Assembly (NCBI GenBank): GCA_916700875.1
Contig: CAKAKS010000196.1
Span: forward strand, 248,001-312,000
Length of the DNA stretch: 64,000 bases
Source of the DNA: Sebastes aleutianus
Lineage: Eukaryota > Chordata > Actinopteri > Perciformes > Sebastidae
Direction: 5' to 3'
The translations under genes and the position numbers were made by a program. Positions 1 to 12,700 of this stretch are shown here, piece by piece (positions within the stretch are counted from its first letter, which is position 1; each line of letters begins with the position of its first letter). The notes below the pieces were generated by a model that did not search any database, was not told the DNA's origin, and saw only the letters and a list, made by a program, of their open reading frames with translations.

Positions 1-1000
1 TGCATTCGACGTGGAAACAACGTCACCTCTGGCATCAACTCATAACCACGGTGCAGCTACGGTTCAACTGGGACATATGGCTGGGGACGCGTCGCCTTCT
101 GACATATGCTCGATCACACGATCCACTTTAAACAGTGTTTAGTCATGGCTGACCTCATCTCAACATCACACACACCTGTGCAGTGGCATAACGGCATACA
201 TTCTTCTTCACGAGCAAGCAAATTACACAGTCTCAGTTTCCACGGACACGTCATCCGTGGGGTTTCTTTTGGGGGAGAATATAACGGTACGGTCTCAGCG
301 CCAGCCTCCCTCTGACTCCAGCGTTCATCATAGGCTCGTGGGCTACATGTCGGGGCCTTCATCGGAGCACAATCACATTGGTTCATGTGTCCCTCAATCG
401 TCGGCATCCCAATGGTAAACTCTTCGGATTGAACGGAGGCATCACTCGCTCATCTGCACAGAGGGTCATCACGACCTATCTCAGCGGCAACAGCAATTTG
501 CGGATCCTCGGCGTCATTCAACAGATCTTCACGTTCATGCATATAACTGGTGGTGGTTTTCGTTTAGCGGCTGCATGCTGCTAATCGTCCCTTTTGGCTG
601 GTTCCGGTTGCAGCTGACCTCGGAATTCATCAGGTATTATTCATTTTAATTCATTTGGAGTATCGCAAGCAAGTCTTGGCCTTCCGGCTAATCTCTCAAG
701 TATGGGTTCTTTATTACTACATATTCACGTTTTATTTTGCAAAATGTTAGTACACTTCAGATCGAACGGAAGCATCACGCGTTCCTCTGCACAGAAAGTC
801 ATCACGACCTTCACACAAATAACAGCAGATCCTCTATATTCATGCATATAACTATATTCATGCATATAACTACATTCATGCATATAACTGGTGGCGGCGT
901 TCAGTTAGCTGCTGCATTGCTGCTAATCGTCCCTCTATTTTCTGGGTCCCGTACAGCTGACCTCGGCATTTATCAAATCATCTGTTCAGATTAATTAATT
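1..1000. repeat. Diverged ~210-bp direct repeat pair of unknown origin
   Basis: About 430-635 and 757-975 are related: both have a GAACGGA(G/A)GCATCAC start, CTCTGCACAGA, GTCATCACGACC, a CATGCATATAACTGGTGG block, CTGCTAATCGTCCCT and CAGCTGACCTCGG. The second copy has the 16-base unit around TTCATGCATATAACT expanded three times (839-888). Short open frames here match nothing I recognise. Probably a transposon remnant in an upstream itga1 intron. Confidence 0.5.
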
Positions 1001-1328
1001 CAGATCATTACAATCAATTCATTACCTTTGGATACTCCTACACTCTTATATTCTTATTATATCTTGTATATTGTATATTGTATATTGTATATTCTTAAAA
1101 TTTCAATTTTTTTAATTCTATTTTATTCTAATGTTTTTATCTATTTTGTTATTATACTGTTTGACTTGCACCAACATAACCAAAGCAAATTCCTAGTGTA
1201 AATCTCTTACACCTGGCAATAAACACAATTCTGATTCTGATTCTGATTATATATCTTATATTCAGCTATTTCCATTATTCACAGCTAAGGTAATTATTCT
1301 TATTCGCTCTCTAGTACTCATCATCACC

Positions 1329-1456
1329 CATCCTATGTGTCTGTACAATCATGTCTCTGTCATGTCCTGTTGTTGTTATATTGTTTTATCTGTCAATGTT
1401 TTAATTGATCTTTTTAAGGGTCCTCGGGTGTCCAGAAAGGCGCCACTAAATAAAAT

Positions 1457-1492
<36 letters not shown>

Positions 1493-1561
1493 GCTGGTCT
1501 TATGACCTCTCTATTGCTCTGGTCTATCGTGACCTCCTTATTGCTCTGGTCTATCGTGACC
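1329..1561 (+). repeat. Retroelement 3' tail with (TTA)n end plus short tandem units
   Basis: The segment has GGTGTCCAGAAAGGCGCC, then ACTAAATAAAATG and a (TAT)n run at about 1459-1491. This is typical of a LINE/SINE 3' terminus. It is followed by ~30-base units around CTCTGGTCTATCGTGACCTC. Nearly the same block recurs at 3180-3402, and its tail recurs on the other strand at about 34859-34905. Confidence 0.55.
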
Positions 1562-1924
1562 TCTCTAATGTTCTGGCTATCTTGACCTCTCTAATGCTTG
1601 GTCTTAGTCTGCTTATACCTCCTACGTTCGCCCCGATGTCAACACCATCCTCGCAAATCAAAGATCATTAAAACCTTGATTTCGGTAAGTCATTCATATA
1701 ACTGGTTATTCATATAAGTGGTTATTTATTCTATTATGCTTTCTTCAAATACTATACTTCATCTCTCAGGACTACTGCTTCACTGGCACCACCTTATCCT
1801 AACTATTCACTTGTTTTATTAATCACACTATGCATGTTTATTTAACACTAGAACTGCACGATGATCATCTCGATGTCACATTTCACTTTATTCTATGTAT
1901 CTATTTATCATCAACATGACCTTC

Positions 1925-2235
1925 GTCCCAATAAGGTCCGAGACTCACGTGTCTCATGGTCTGTTGACCTGCGTCTCAAGCGGCTCTAATAATCAACTTT
2001 AACTTGTCCCTTAAGGTCCGAGACTAACGTGTCTCATGGTAAGTATCACCTGCTTCTCAATCGGCTCTCATCATCAACTTTAATTTTGTCCCTTAAGGTC
2101 CGAGACTCACGTGTCTCACGGTCAGCATGACCGGTTTCAACATAGTCCGTGACCTGTGCGTCCCATGGTCAGATTTACCTGCTTTTCAACAAGGTCCGTG
2201 ACCTGCATCTCTCATCGTCAGCATGACATATGTCT
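1925..2235. repeat. ~80-bp tandem repeat
   Basis: Three clear units start with AAGGTCCGAGACT near 1935, 2012 and 2095. Each has ACGTGTCTCA(T/C)GG and then CTCAA(G/T)CGGCTCT in the first two. More degenerate AAGGTCCGTGACCTG units continue to about 2235. No coding signal. Confidence 0.6.
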
Positions 2236-3128
2236 CAACATGGTCCACTAGGCTTCAATTTAAATGGTCTATCGAGATCTCACTTTACACTAGTCTGATT
2301 CAACATCATTCATAGTAGGCTAACGTGCCTTCATCATTAATTGCTATCAGGTATATCATTAACCCACTTATTACACTCGCATGCGACCTTATATTGCACG
2401 GTCTTCTCAACTCCACTCTAGCACGTTCTTAGGGTAACACAATCACCTGGTCTTGATATTAGAGCTATATCATGTTTTATCTTTACCTCATACCACGTGA
2501 GTTATAATTTGTTTTCCTAATTAACTGTATTCTTTTAAATTTCAGATGCTGTAAGGTAAGGATGCGTGAACTTCTTAACATCATATTTACAGGTAATAAA
2601 TCAATGTATTTATTCCATGTTCTTTGGGGGAATATTTCTACATCCTACTACAGCTTCACTTCCCCTTTATTATTTCACATCGGGTCTAAATCGCCAAAGA
2701 ATGTGCTATTCATAATTTGTGCACTTTGTAATAAATCATCATTTAATTCATACGAGTCTTCCCTGATTGAAATGAAGCTCATGCGTAAATTCAGACAGGA
2801 AGACTGGGGGTGCAAGCTCATTCATTCTCATTCATTCTGGTTCTCTCTCTCTCATGGGCTATTAATATGTCAGCTGATTATGGGCGTCTCTCTTTTCAGT
2901 GACCAATCAGAGCTTGCCATATCTCCCTCAACCAATAACATGCTGCTGTCAAAAGTTTAAAAACCATTCTCCTCTATGAGTTTTCAGTGTCAGCATTCAG
3001 CACTAACAGACGCGACCCTCCACCACCCCATCACCTCCAGATTCATCACATCAGAGTAATCCTGCTCCACTTCATTCATCGGATCTGCATCAGTCTTCAC
3101 CACCACCACCACCAGTGTCTAGACCCGG

Positions 3129-3506
3129 GGGGAATATTTCTACATCCTACTACAGCTTCACTTCCCCTTTATTATTTCCCATCCTATGTGTCTGTACAAT
3201 TATGTCTCTGTCATGTCCTGTTGTTGTTATATTGTTTTATCTGTCAATGTTTTAATTGATCTTTTTAAGGGTCCTCGGGTGTCCAGAAAGGCGCCACTAA
3301 ATAAAATGTATTATTATTATTATTATTATTATATGCTGGTCTTATGACCTCTCTATTGCTCTGGTCTATCGTGACCTCCTTATTGCTCTGGTCTATCGTG
3401 ACCAGAGCAATAGACCAGAGCTAAATCGCCAAAGAATGTGCTATTCATAATTTGTGCACTTTGTAATAAATCATCATTTAATTCATACGAGTCTTCCCTG
3501 ATTGAA
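3129..3506. repeat. Composite duplicate of three upstream blocks
   Basis: 3129-3178 repeats 2627-2676, 3180-3402 repeats 1329-1561, and 3421-3506 repeats 2686-2771. The order suggests a duplicate of the contiguous upstream 2627-2771 segment into which the retroelement-tail block was inserted. A small inverted repeat (AGAGCAATAGACCAGAG, 3404-3420) marks the junction. Confidence 0.7.
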
Positions 3507-3774
3507 TACCTAATGGTCTGACTGCAGACTTTGTGTGCTTGTCTGTGAGAGTGTGTTTGTGTGTGTGTGTTTGTGTTCCTGCCAGCTTCCAGTAGTGTTT
3601 TATAGTTTCCTCCACACAGTGAGACGTAAACAACTGGCTGAAGACGCATTTAAAAATACCCTTCAAAGAGAGTTGTTTTTCTCATGACGTCATTAAGTGC
3701 ATACACTGATGTTTATGTATAGTATGCATTGACTTTAATACAGTGTGTACATGTGTATGTACATGTCTCTGCAG

Positions 3775-6700
3775 GCTATGATGTCGAGTCAGCATCCACC
3801 CCTGATGGAGTGCTGTACATCACAGGTGCACCGCGGTACAACCACACAGGCCGGGTTGTTATCTATCGTCTGGATGAAAAGAACAACATTGTCGTCTCAC
3901 AGATACTGAAAGGAGAACAGGTGAGCCCATTGCAGTTTGGTGTTTGGGCTACTAGCCTTTGTCTATTTCTGTGTATTTTTACAGAGAAGACGTCTTTTAT
4001 CAATCAGACTTTAAAGGGGACATATCATGAACGACTCACTTTATCAGTGCTCATACATCTGGGTATCTGGAGTATCTACCAACCCACAAACTGTGAAATA
4101 AGACAAACAGTTTTTTGTGGGCTGTCTAGATCAGAAAACATGTGATTCAACAAGCCATTCAGATGTGGCTCCCCTTCCTATGTCACATGCAGGCTCATTA
4201 GAATATACTGCTCACAGCTTGAGAACTACCTTTGCAAAGGTGCACCATATTTTTCTCACAAGCCAATCAGAGCAGAGTGGACTTTTTTTGAGGGGCGTCT
4301 TAAAGAGACAGGCGCTAAAACGGAGCGTTTCAGACAGAGGGTGAATACAGGTATATTTAGACAGACAGTATGAGAAAAACTGTGTTTTTATGCCTCCATG
4401 CCGGTGACAGCCGTGGCCAGATTCATTATGTTTTCGGGTTGTCCGTCCGTATGGACGTCTCTACGTACATAAGTCCGTATGGTCCATTCTCGTGAACGCG
4501 ATATCTCAGGAACGCCTTGAGGGAATTTCTTCCAATTTGGCACTAATGTCCGCTTGGACTCAAGGATGAACTGATTAGATTTTGGTGGTCAAAGATCACT
4601 GTGACCGTATGTCCGTCCCATTCTCGGCACATACGTCTACTTGGTCATAACTCAAAAATTCATATGCTAATTATGACAATTTAAAACAAATGTCTTAAAT
4701 GATGAAGTGATGACATTTTGGACGGACATGGATGTAAATTGCAACTTGGCAAGGTGGTAATTCTAGCTTGAATATTAAAGCATGTAAACATGTTCTAGAG
4801 GAAACCCAAAATACAAGTATGAACCTGGAAATGAGCATGATATGTCCCCTTTAAAAATGATACGATAATATTGTATTCATCCCGAGGGAAAGAGGTAAGA
4901 ACATCTTGATGTGCAAAACACAACAACATTGGACAAAACACAGTAAGAAAATAAAAATGTTGCTCTATTTTTTTTTGGTTTTGTTGTTGTGTTCTGAGTA
5001 TTCTGAGTTATCATTGAGTTTCCTGTAATGTTGTTGTGTTTTGCAGATTGGTTCCTACTTCGGCAGCGTCCTGCAGACTGTCGACGTGGATGGAGATTCC
5101 TACACGGACATCCTATTGGTCGGAGCTCCGATGTACATGGGCACAGAAAGAGACGAGCAGGGACAAGTCTACGTCTACAAACTCAACCAGGTACAGAAGA
5201 TTCATTCAAAAGAAAACTTGTGCTTTTCGTGTGTGTCTTTCACTAAAAGAGCTTGTGTCAAATTGAGATGGTGCACCCACTGATTGTTTGTCTCTTTGCT
5301 CCGTTACCAGGACGACAAGTTTGAGCACGAGTTCACTTTAAAGCCTGTCAATCAGTCCTGTTGCACCGCCCACTCAGCCAGCTGCACCAATAAAAACGAA
5401 CCATGTGGCGCCCGGTTTGGTACGGCCATCGCAGCTGTATTAGATCTCAACCTTGACGGGTTTAATGACGTGGCGATCGGGGCCCCTTTTGAGAACGACC
5501 ACCGAGGGGCCGTCTACATCTATCATGGAGATAAGACGTCACTGAAAGAGAAATTTGTGCAGGTGAGAACAATGTCAGTGCTGCATTTATGAGAAATATG
5601 CCAGGTTGAAATAAACCTGAATTTTCCTTTAACGTGCTCTAATTGGTTCTGTGTTTCTCGTTAGCGTATCCCTGCAGGTGGGGACGGTGTAAAGGTGAAA
5701 TTCTTTGGCCAGTCCATACATGGAGCCATGGATCTCAATGGAGATGGAATCACTGATGTTGCCATAGGAGGTCTTGGAGGGGCTTCACTATTCTGGTGAG
5801 ACATGGCCCATCCTCACATATAAACATTCCACCTGAACCATTACCAGCAGCGGCGCCCGTATCCCGGAGACTTCGTCTTACATGTCCGGTTTGCATTGTC
5901 TTACCCGGGTTTAGACAGCTGTGCGTGTCCCACTGGGCTTGTGGACTCGAGACCAACAACTTCCTAATGATCTCTCTGTTTCAACCCCTGGCTGTTGGAC
6001 TTCAACCCGCAAAGTTTTGAAACATCAGCCCACACCATGATTTAACTTCCCAGGCAGACCTTCTCCCACAGTGTCTACTGGCAGAGGCTCAGCTAAGCTG
6101 TGTGAAAACTTCATCTCCCAAGTGGCTTAGAGTTTAAATAGGATTTGGCAGCAGGCGGCTGTTCTTCCTGGACTGTTGGCTGTGTTTTAGAAAGCTCAAC
6201 AGTTGATGGAGAGAGTTGAGTCCAAGTTTTATGCTCAAGATACATCCGTTTCTTGTTCCGTCCTTTGAGAAAGTAGTCTGGCTGCCCCCTCTCAGTCCAT
6301 TAGTTGACTAATCAGTCGTTTTGGTCTCAGTTGACTAAGATTTCTTTTAGGGTTGTCAATCATTTAAAATGATTAATCGCACATCTGTTCAAAATGTACC
6401 TTAAAGGGAGATTTGTCAACTATTTAATACTCTTATCAACATGGGAGTGGACAAATATGCTGCTTTATGCAAATATATGTATATATTTATTATTGGAAAT
6501 CAATTAACAACACAAAACAATGACAAATATTGTCCAGAAACCCTCACAGGTACTGCATTTAGCATAACAAAATATGCTCAAATCATAACATGGCAAACTG
6601 CAGCCCAACAGGCAGCAACAGCTGTCAGTGTGTCAGTGTGCTGACTTGACTATGTCTTGCCCCAAAACTGCATGTGATTATCATAAAGTGGGCATGTCTG

Positions 6701-9700
6701 TAAAGGGGAGACTGGTGGGTACCCATAGAACCAATTTTCATTCACATATCTTGAGGTCAGAGGTCAAGGGACCCCTTTGAAAAAGGCCATTTTCCTCGCC
6801 AAAATGTAGCGTAAGTTTGGAGCGTTATTTAGCCTCCTTCCCGACAAGCTAGTATGACATGGTTGGTACCAATGGGTTCCTTTAATATGATGCCAGTATC
6901 TTCACTCTAGCTTTAAAACTGAGCCCACTACAACCTAAAAATCGCAAGTTGCGTTAATGCGTTAAAGAAATTAGTGGCGTTAAAACGAATATGCGTTATT
7001 GCGTTAACGCTTTTTCTCATACTGAATGACTTATTCCAAGAAGCGGATGAGCACATCTCTACGCACAGCTTTCGCACCTTGTGTTGTTGCTGTGATTCCA
7101 CAGATGTTTGTGTTTAGCCGTCATGATATCATAACAGTCTGTTGGTACTTAAACGTAGGAACATTTCCAACTCTTCAGCTTTTAACATACTTTGCCCCAT
7201 TGAATAAATCATTTATAACACACTATAATGTAGTTGTAAGAAGATATAAATGTTTATTCATGTATTTGTCAATGAATGACGATACAAGTAGATGCATGCA
7301 CACAGTTCAACACACACACATATTGCCCCAAACGACAGCTACAGTTATGATTTCTAGAAATTGGCATGTTTGCTTCATTTCCCCAGGTCCAGAGATGTTG
7401 CAGAGCTCCGTGCCAACATGACTTTCGACCCTGTTAAAATCAACCTGCAACAGACTCAGAACCAGTGTGAACACGGCGGACGCAAATCTGCGTGTGTGAC
7501 AACTGAGGTGTGTTTCGTCTACAGTGTCAAATCTGACAATCAGGACGTAAACGCTGCTGCGGGTGAGTCATTCAGCATCCTAATTCATTCATTTCTCTGC
7601 CGCCTCACTGTCAAAGATGTTGTGTTTCATTACTACGTGTTTTCTTTACTGTTGTGCTCTGCAGAGATCCGCTACCATCTGACGCTGGATGCTCTGCGTG
7701 CAAAAGCCAGGGCCTCATTTATTGACACGGACGATAAAAGTGATCGCAAGATTACCAGGACATTCACCATCAAAGACAGAGAGAGAAAATGTGTGCGAGA
7801 AACCTTCATGATGTCGGCAAGTACTCTGATCTTTATGATGTCCACATGGGGTTACTTACAGTTTCTGACCTGTACGAAATCAACCCCAAAACTATGTTTT
7901 TAACCCTATATCCACAAGATGCAGTAATCAGATCAACTGGATGACTACAAGTTCATTCATGAAAGTTATATTCTAGGCTTATTTGAGATATAAATAGTGT
8001 TTTGAGCCAGAAAGGAGACAGGACAAAGCTGTGAGGAGGAAGACCTTGGTTGTAACATGAAACAGACCCGTCCTGATCAAAGCATGCCGAGTACAGCGCC
8101 GTGCTGCTCTGAGTGATAAATTATCTGTAGGCTCTCGGGAGAGTTGGAGAGAAGGGGACAAAGGGAAAGAGAGAATGAAAAAAATGTGACAAAGTGGCAT
8201 TCCAGGTCGAGGAAGATCTCTACAACTGGCCCTAACAGGCGCGTCACACGCTGTTTATCACAGTTGAAACCTTCGTACGTTACAGTTACACCACTTATGT
8301 GACAGTTAAAGCCATGTGCGCAAAGTTTCTCATTCCACGACAGCAATGGATTTCTCTGATTAGCTGCCTCTAGGCGAGAGACAGAGGAACTAATCAGTGG
8401 AAACAGCTGCTGTTGCTGATGAATACCTGCTCTGTTCTAGTGTACCAGTTTGTGCAGAAACTTCCCACATGGTCCGGCGCAGAGAGGGTCAGAGGATTTG
8501 TACCACAGCTATCTTACCTGAGTCCAAGATGGACCAGACCCAAATCTGAACAGATCTGAACAACTGTACGAACCACAAGCAGATGCATCTTGAATGAATC
8601 CATGTCCTAAAAAAGAGTTTAATACTGAGTGTGTGCTGAAGCGTCCTTTACGTTACAGTATGTAGCTCCATATCAGTGATGTGTCCGACTAATGCAGTAT
8701 GGGTTCCTCACGTTATACTCTCTCTCAGGCTCAAGAAAGACTCATATTTGTGCCTCCAGATGGGTTTTTCCAGTTATTCTGGTTGATTGGAGTTAATTTA
8801 AGGGATGTCAGCAGCCATGAAAGTATGTACATACATGCATGGTGCCCAGAGGATGAAGAATACTGACTTTGGAGATCCTCTGGCTTTTCCTCTAGCACCA
8901 CTATGAGGTTAACATTTGTGGTTTTGTTTTAATTATGAATAATGAATAAAGTTGTGGGATTATTCCTTATTTCATGGGCTATTTTGGGATTTATACTTTA
9001 TTATTACATACAAAAAATGAAGCATTCGAAAAGTAGTTTTAAGCACCACTGTGCCTAAGTGTAGCCTCACTGACCTGCTGGCATGGTTGCAGACTTAGCG
9101 CCCTAAGAGCGCCTGACCTTGAAATTGGCTTCGCCCATCTGTGTGGTGTTTTGGTGCCCAGTGCTCTGTTTCATTCACATCTGTCAGTGTGCTAACAATC
9201 TGATGACTTTTCCAGTAATAGAGGCTTCACAGCCGTTTTGTCACAGGTTTGTTGACACGTTTGTAGTTCGCCAAGTGGGAGATATCATCAATGTCTGAAA
9301 TTCCTAACTCTGGATCACAACTCAGAGGCTGACATGGACATATTTTCTGACTTAGTTGCTCGTACTTACAGTCTGAATGATATGACTCTTACATAATAAG
9401 CTGCAACAAAGCTTAACAAGAGAATCAAGAAGCCGTCGATCAGGCATGGGCTACGTCCCAAATAGCATACTTTGCACTTCATACTCAATATGTGTACTAT
9501 CATTCAACATACTTTTGAGGGAATAAACAGTATGAATTCGGACGCTCATCACTTTCTGAGAGGCTCCATGCTGGCTGGAGACGCGTAGCCATGGTAACCC
9601 GTACCAACTTCAGTCTGAACTATTATGCCTAGCAAAGTGAAATCTTATATTTACTCTTAAATTGAAGCGTTATTGACGTTACAGAGCTGTCCTGTCCCTT

Positions 9701-12700
9701 TTTCCAGGCCCGACTTGACTTCCGAGACCCTCTCATGGTGTCTTTAGAGTTTGAACTGGCTGATGAAGACCAAGGCCCCGTCCTGGATGAGAGCCTTCCC
9801 AGATCCATCAATAAGACAGTAAGACAGTGTTTCATATCACTTGTAAGAGTCTCTCTCAGCACTTTTAAGTATGAACCGCCAACATAAGAACAAGCAGAAG
9901 ATTTATTAGAGTCACAGACAGGAAGGATCTGAACCTCATCTTGAACATCCTCCATCTGTCTGTCTTTATAATCCAAGAGTGAGGACTGGTTGTGTTCTTG
10001 TCTGGCTCCAAACCTGCTGTTGTTACACTACATTAGCATCTGCAACAGCTGACTGCCTTCTTTCAGTGTTTCCCGAAGACTGCATTAGTGTTTCAACACC
10101 AAACAGTCAGGACAGCCTTCCCACACTCCCTCATGCATACTTGTTCTAACGAGAGTCTCTCCAGATAAGTGTTGCAATGAGTGATGTGTCCAGATAAAGA
10201 GGGGAAATATTACACGAGAATTCAGCTTCAACACGTAACAAAGACGGCAATGACAGCCTGGGTGTGTGAAACTCACAGTAGCAACAACACAACCTCCCCT
10301 CACGTCTAAACACAGGACCATATGTGATGTGTTTATGAGCCTCGACACATCCTCAGTGGCAGATACCGTCACACAAGCTAGGAAGCGTTATTAGGACCTC
10401 TCCTGTTATTGTTATTGAAAGGAAGAGAAGGGACACTCACACAGAAAGGGGAAGTCATCAAACGGAAGTTTTTCTTTTGACATTGTGCTGCATATGATAT
10501 TCTCTCGCCCTTTCTTGGGAGAGTAGACACTGTTGATCTAAACAGTCCAGTGGGAGAGCATTGAGAATGGGAACTAATTTTGACTGTGACCCTCACACAC
10601 ACTCTGGGGGAAAAGGGAAAGGAAATGAAGGTCATCTGAGTTCACCCTTTTAGTCAGTGAGACACACAAATACACAGCAACAGCAGCCGATTTCTGCTGA
10701 GGAGCTTCTGAAGACTTATTGTTGTTCAAGTATTTTGAAAAAAATCCCTAAGACTTTGAATGGTAGGAGCCCGTGTCTGGCACAAAGTGAGGAAGAATGC
10801 ACTCTTTGAAGGATGGACTGAGAAAATGCATTTTTGACTGAAGGATGACTTCTTGAAAATGTACATCTCTATCTTGTAGATTCCCCTGGTGGACTGTGGA
10901 AGCGATGAGAAGTGCATAGCTGACCTCTCTCTCAAAGCAGAGCCTAGTGTCAAAGAGTAAGTGGAATTTGCATTAAAGCATACAGCATGTTCACGCTGTT
11001 TCAAGTCTGTCGTACATTGAAAGAGTTATTGGTCGCTGTAAATGTTCCTCCTGCTGTTATGTAACTGTTGTATACTGCTGAAGTTGTATATCATGTACTG
11101 TATCTTTAATTATAGTGTCTGCTAACATAGTCATTAAACCCCTCCGGTGCGTGACTGCACCCTTGTGGGGAGACAAGTGCATCACAACCGAGCACGCTGA
11201 CAGTTTTCATTTCCCTCTCCAGGATGGTGATCAAAACAAACAAAGACAAGATTGACGTGAACATCAACGTTAGAAACAGCAAAGACAACGCATACAACAC
11301 TAAAGTCATCCTCAGCTTCACATCCAACATCAACTATGTTAAAGTAGAGGTGAGATTTCTAGTTCTCCTCCGTCTGTATCATTTTAGTGTAATATGGACT
11401 GAGATGTGTGTATGATGATGTTTGTTTTATTTTGTATTGTCAGCCGGAGAAGGAGTACACGCTGAATCACACAAAGGTGGAGTGTGCTGTTGGATACCCC
11501 TTCTTGGGAAGCAATGTAGAGGTTAGTTCCAGCATACGTTACTTTCATCAGGCTGCATACTACCTGTATAATTTACTACTGCTTAATATAGATGTGATGT
11601 GATCCACAGGAAAACTTCAAAGTGAGATTTGAGGTAAATCTCGAACACATCCAGGAGGTAATTCAGATCAATGTGACGGCTACAAGGTGAGACAATCAGC
11701 ACAGTATTTATTATTTCCACGTTGAAGCTGTTTGTCTTAAATATGATTCTGTTTCTGTTTGTGGAGTTGTACAACTTAGTTTTTTTAATTTCCCACAGTG
11801 ACAGTGAAGAGCTGGCTTCCACCCTGCATGACAACATGGTGCAAATCTCCATCCCTGTGAAATATGAAGCTGGACTCATATTCTCAGTGTTAGTAGCTGC
11901 ACTCCTTACTGATCACGTTGTAAAAGCAGGAAAAGCACAGGTGTTTCTAATAACATCAATGACAGAACTGTTTTATCATGTAAATGACATGTATTATTAA
12001 TGTTATTAGTTATACCTGTGTTTGACAAATCCAAATTTCTTAAGAGCTCTTTCACAAGCCAACATTTAGTCCATTTTAATCAAACTCTGTTGTGGTTCGT
12101 TTGGGCAGTTTTGAATGCAGTAATTGTACTCTGGACTGTTTCCAAGCGAACCAAATCACAGGCTGACTGTGGGGGCATTTATTGAGATGGACACAGGTAA
12201 ATGACAGGTTAACATGAGTGGCAGAGGACTGACCTGGACTTCTGTAGAAGTTCAATGTTTGCATAACATCTGGGCCGAAGAGAACGTACAGAGTACGCTA
12301 AATAAAGTCCACAAAAATAGTGACATTTATAAAGGGGATAAACTGGAGGAGAAGGGATTCCTGCGCACAGGAGATCAATGCCAAAGTGAAAAAACTTCAA
12401 CGGCAATATTTCAAAGTCCGCGATTCACTGCATAGAAGTGGCAGCTCTCAAGACGAAAAAACATAAATTTGCTCCTTCGTACACACCCCTTTAATTTGTG
12501 CACTGTGAAATCGAACCAGACTAAATAGAAAACAAATCCAAAGTATGAATTACACTCTTATTTGGACTAACCAAACGGACTATGACTTGTGAAAGTGCCC
12601 TTAAAATATTAATATTTTGGTACCCCTATACAATGAGGCATATCCTGGACTGTAGCTAATAAGGACTCCTCTCATGGATGGTTCATTAAGGCAGCTACAA

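Noticed and set aside
2562..2960. 132-codon open frame
   Set aside because: Parts of it are duplicated at 3129-3506 as broken repeat sequence; no recognised domain, so probably repeat-derived.
3538..3575. Short GT-rich tract with small overlapping open frames
   Set aside because: Simple sequence in an intron; frames are incidental.
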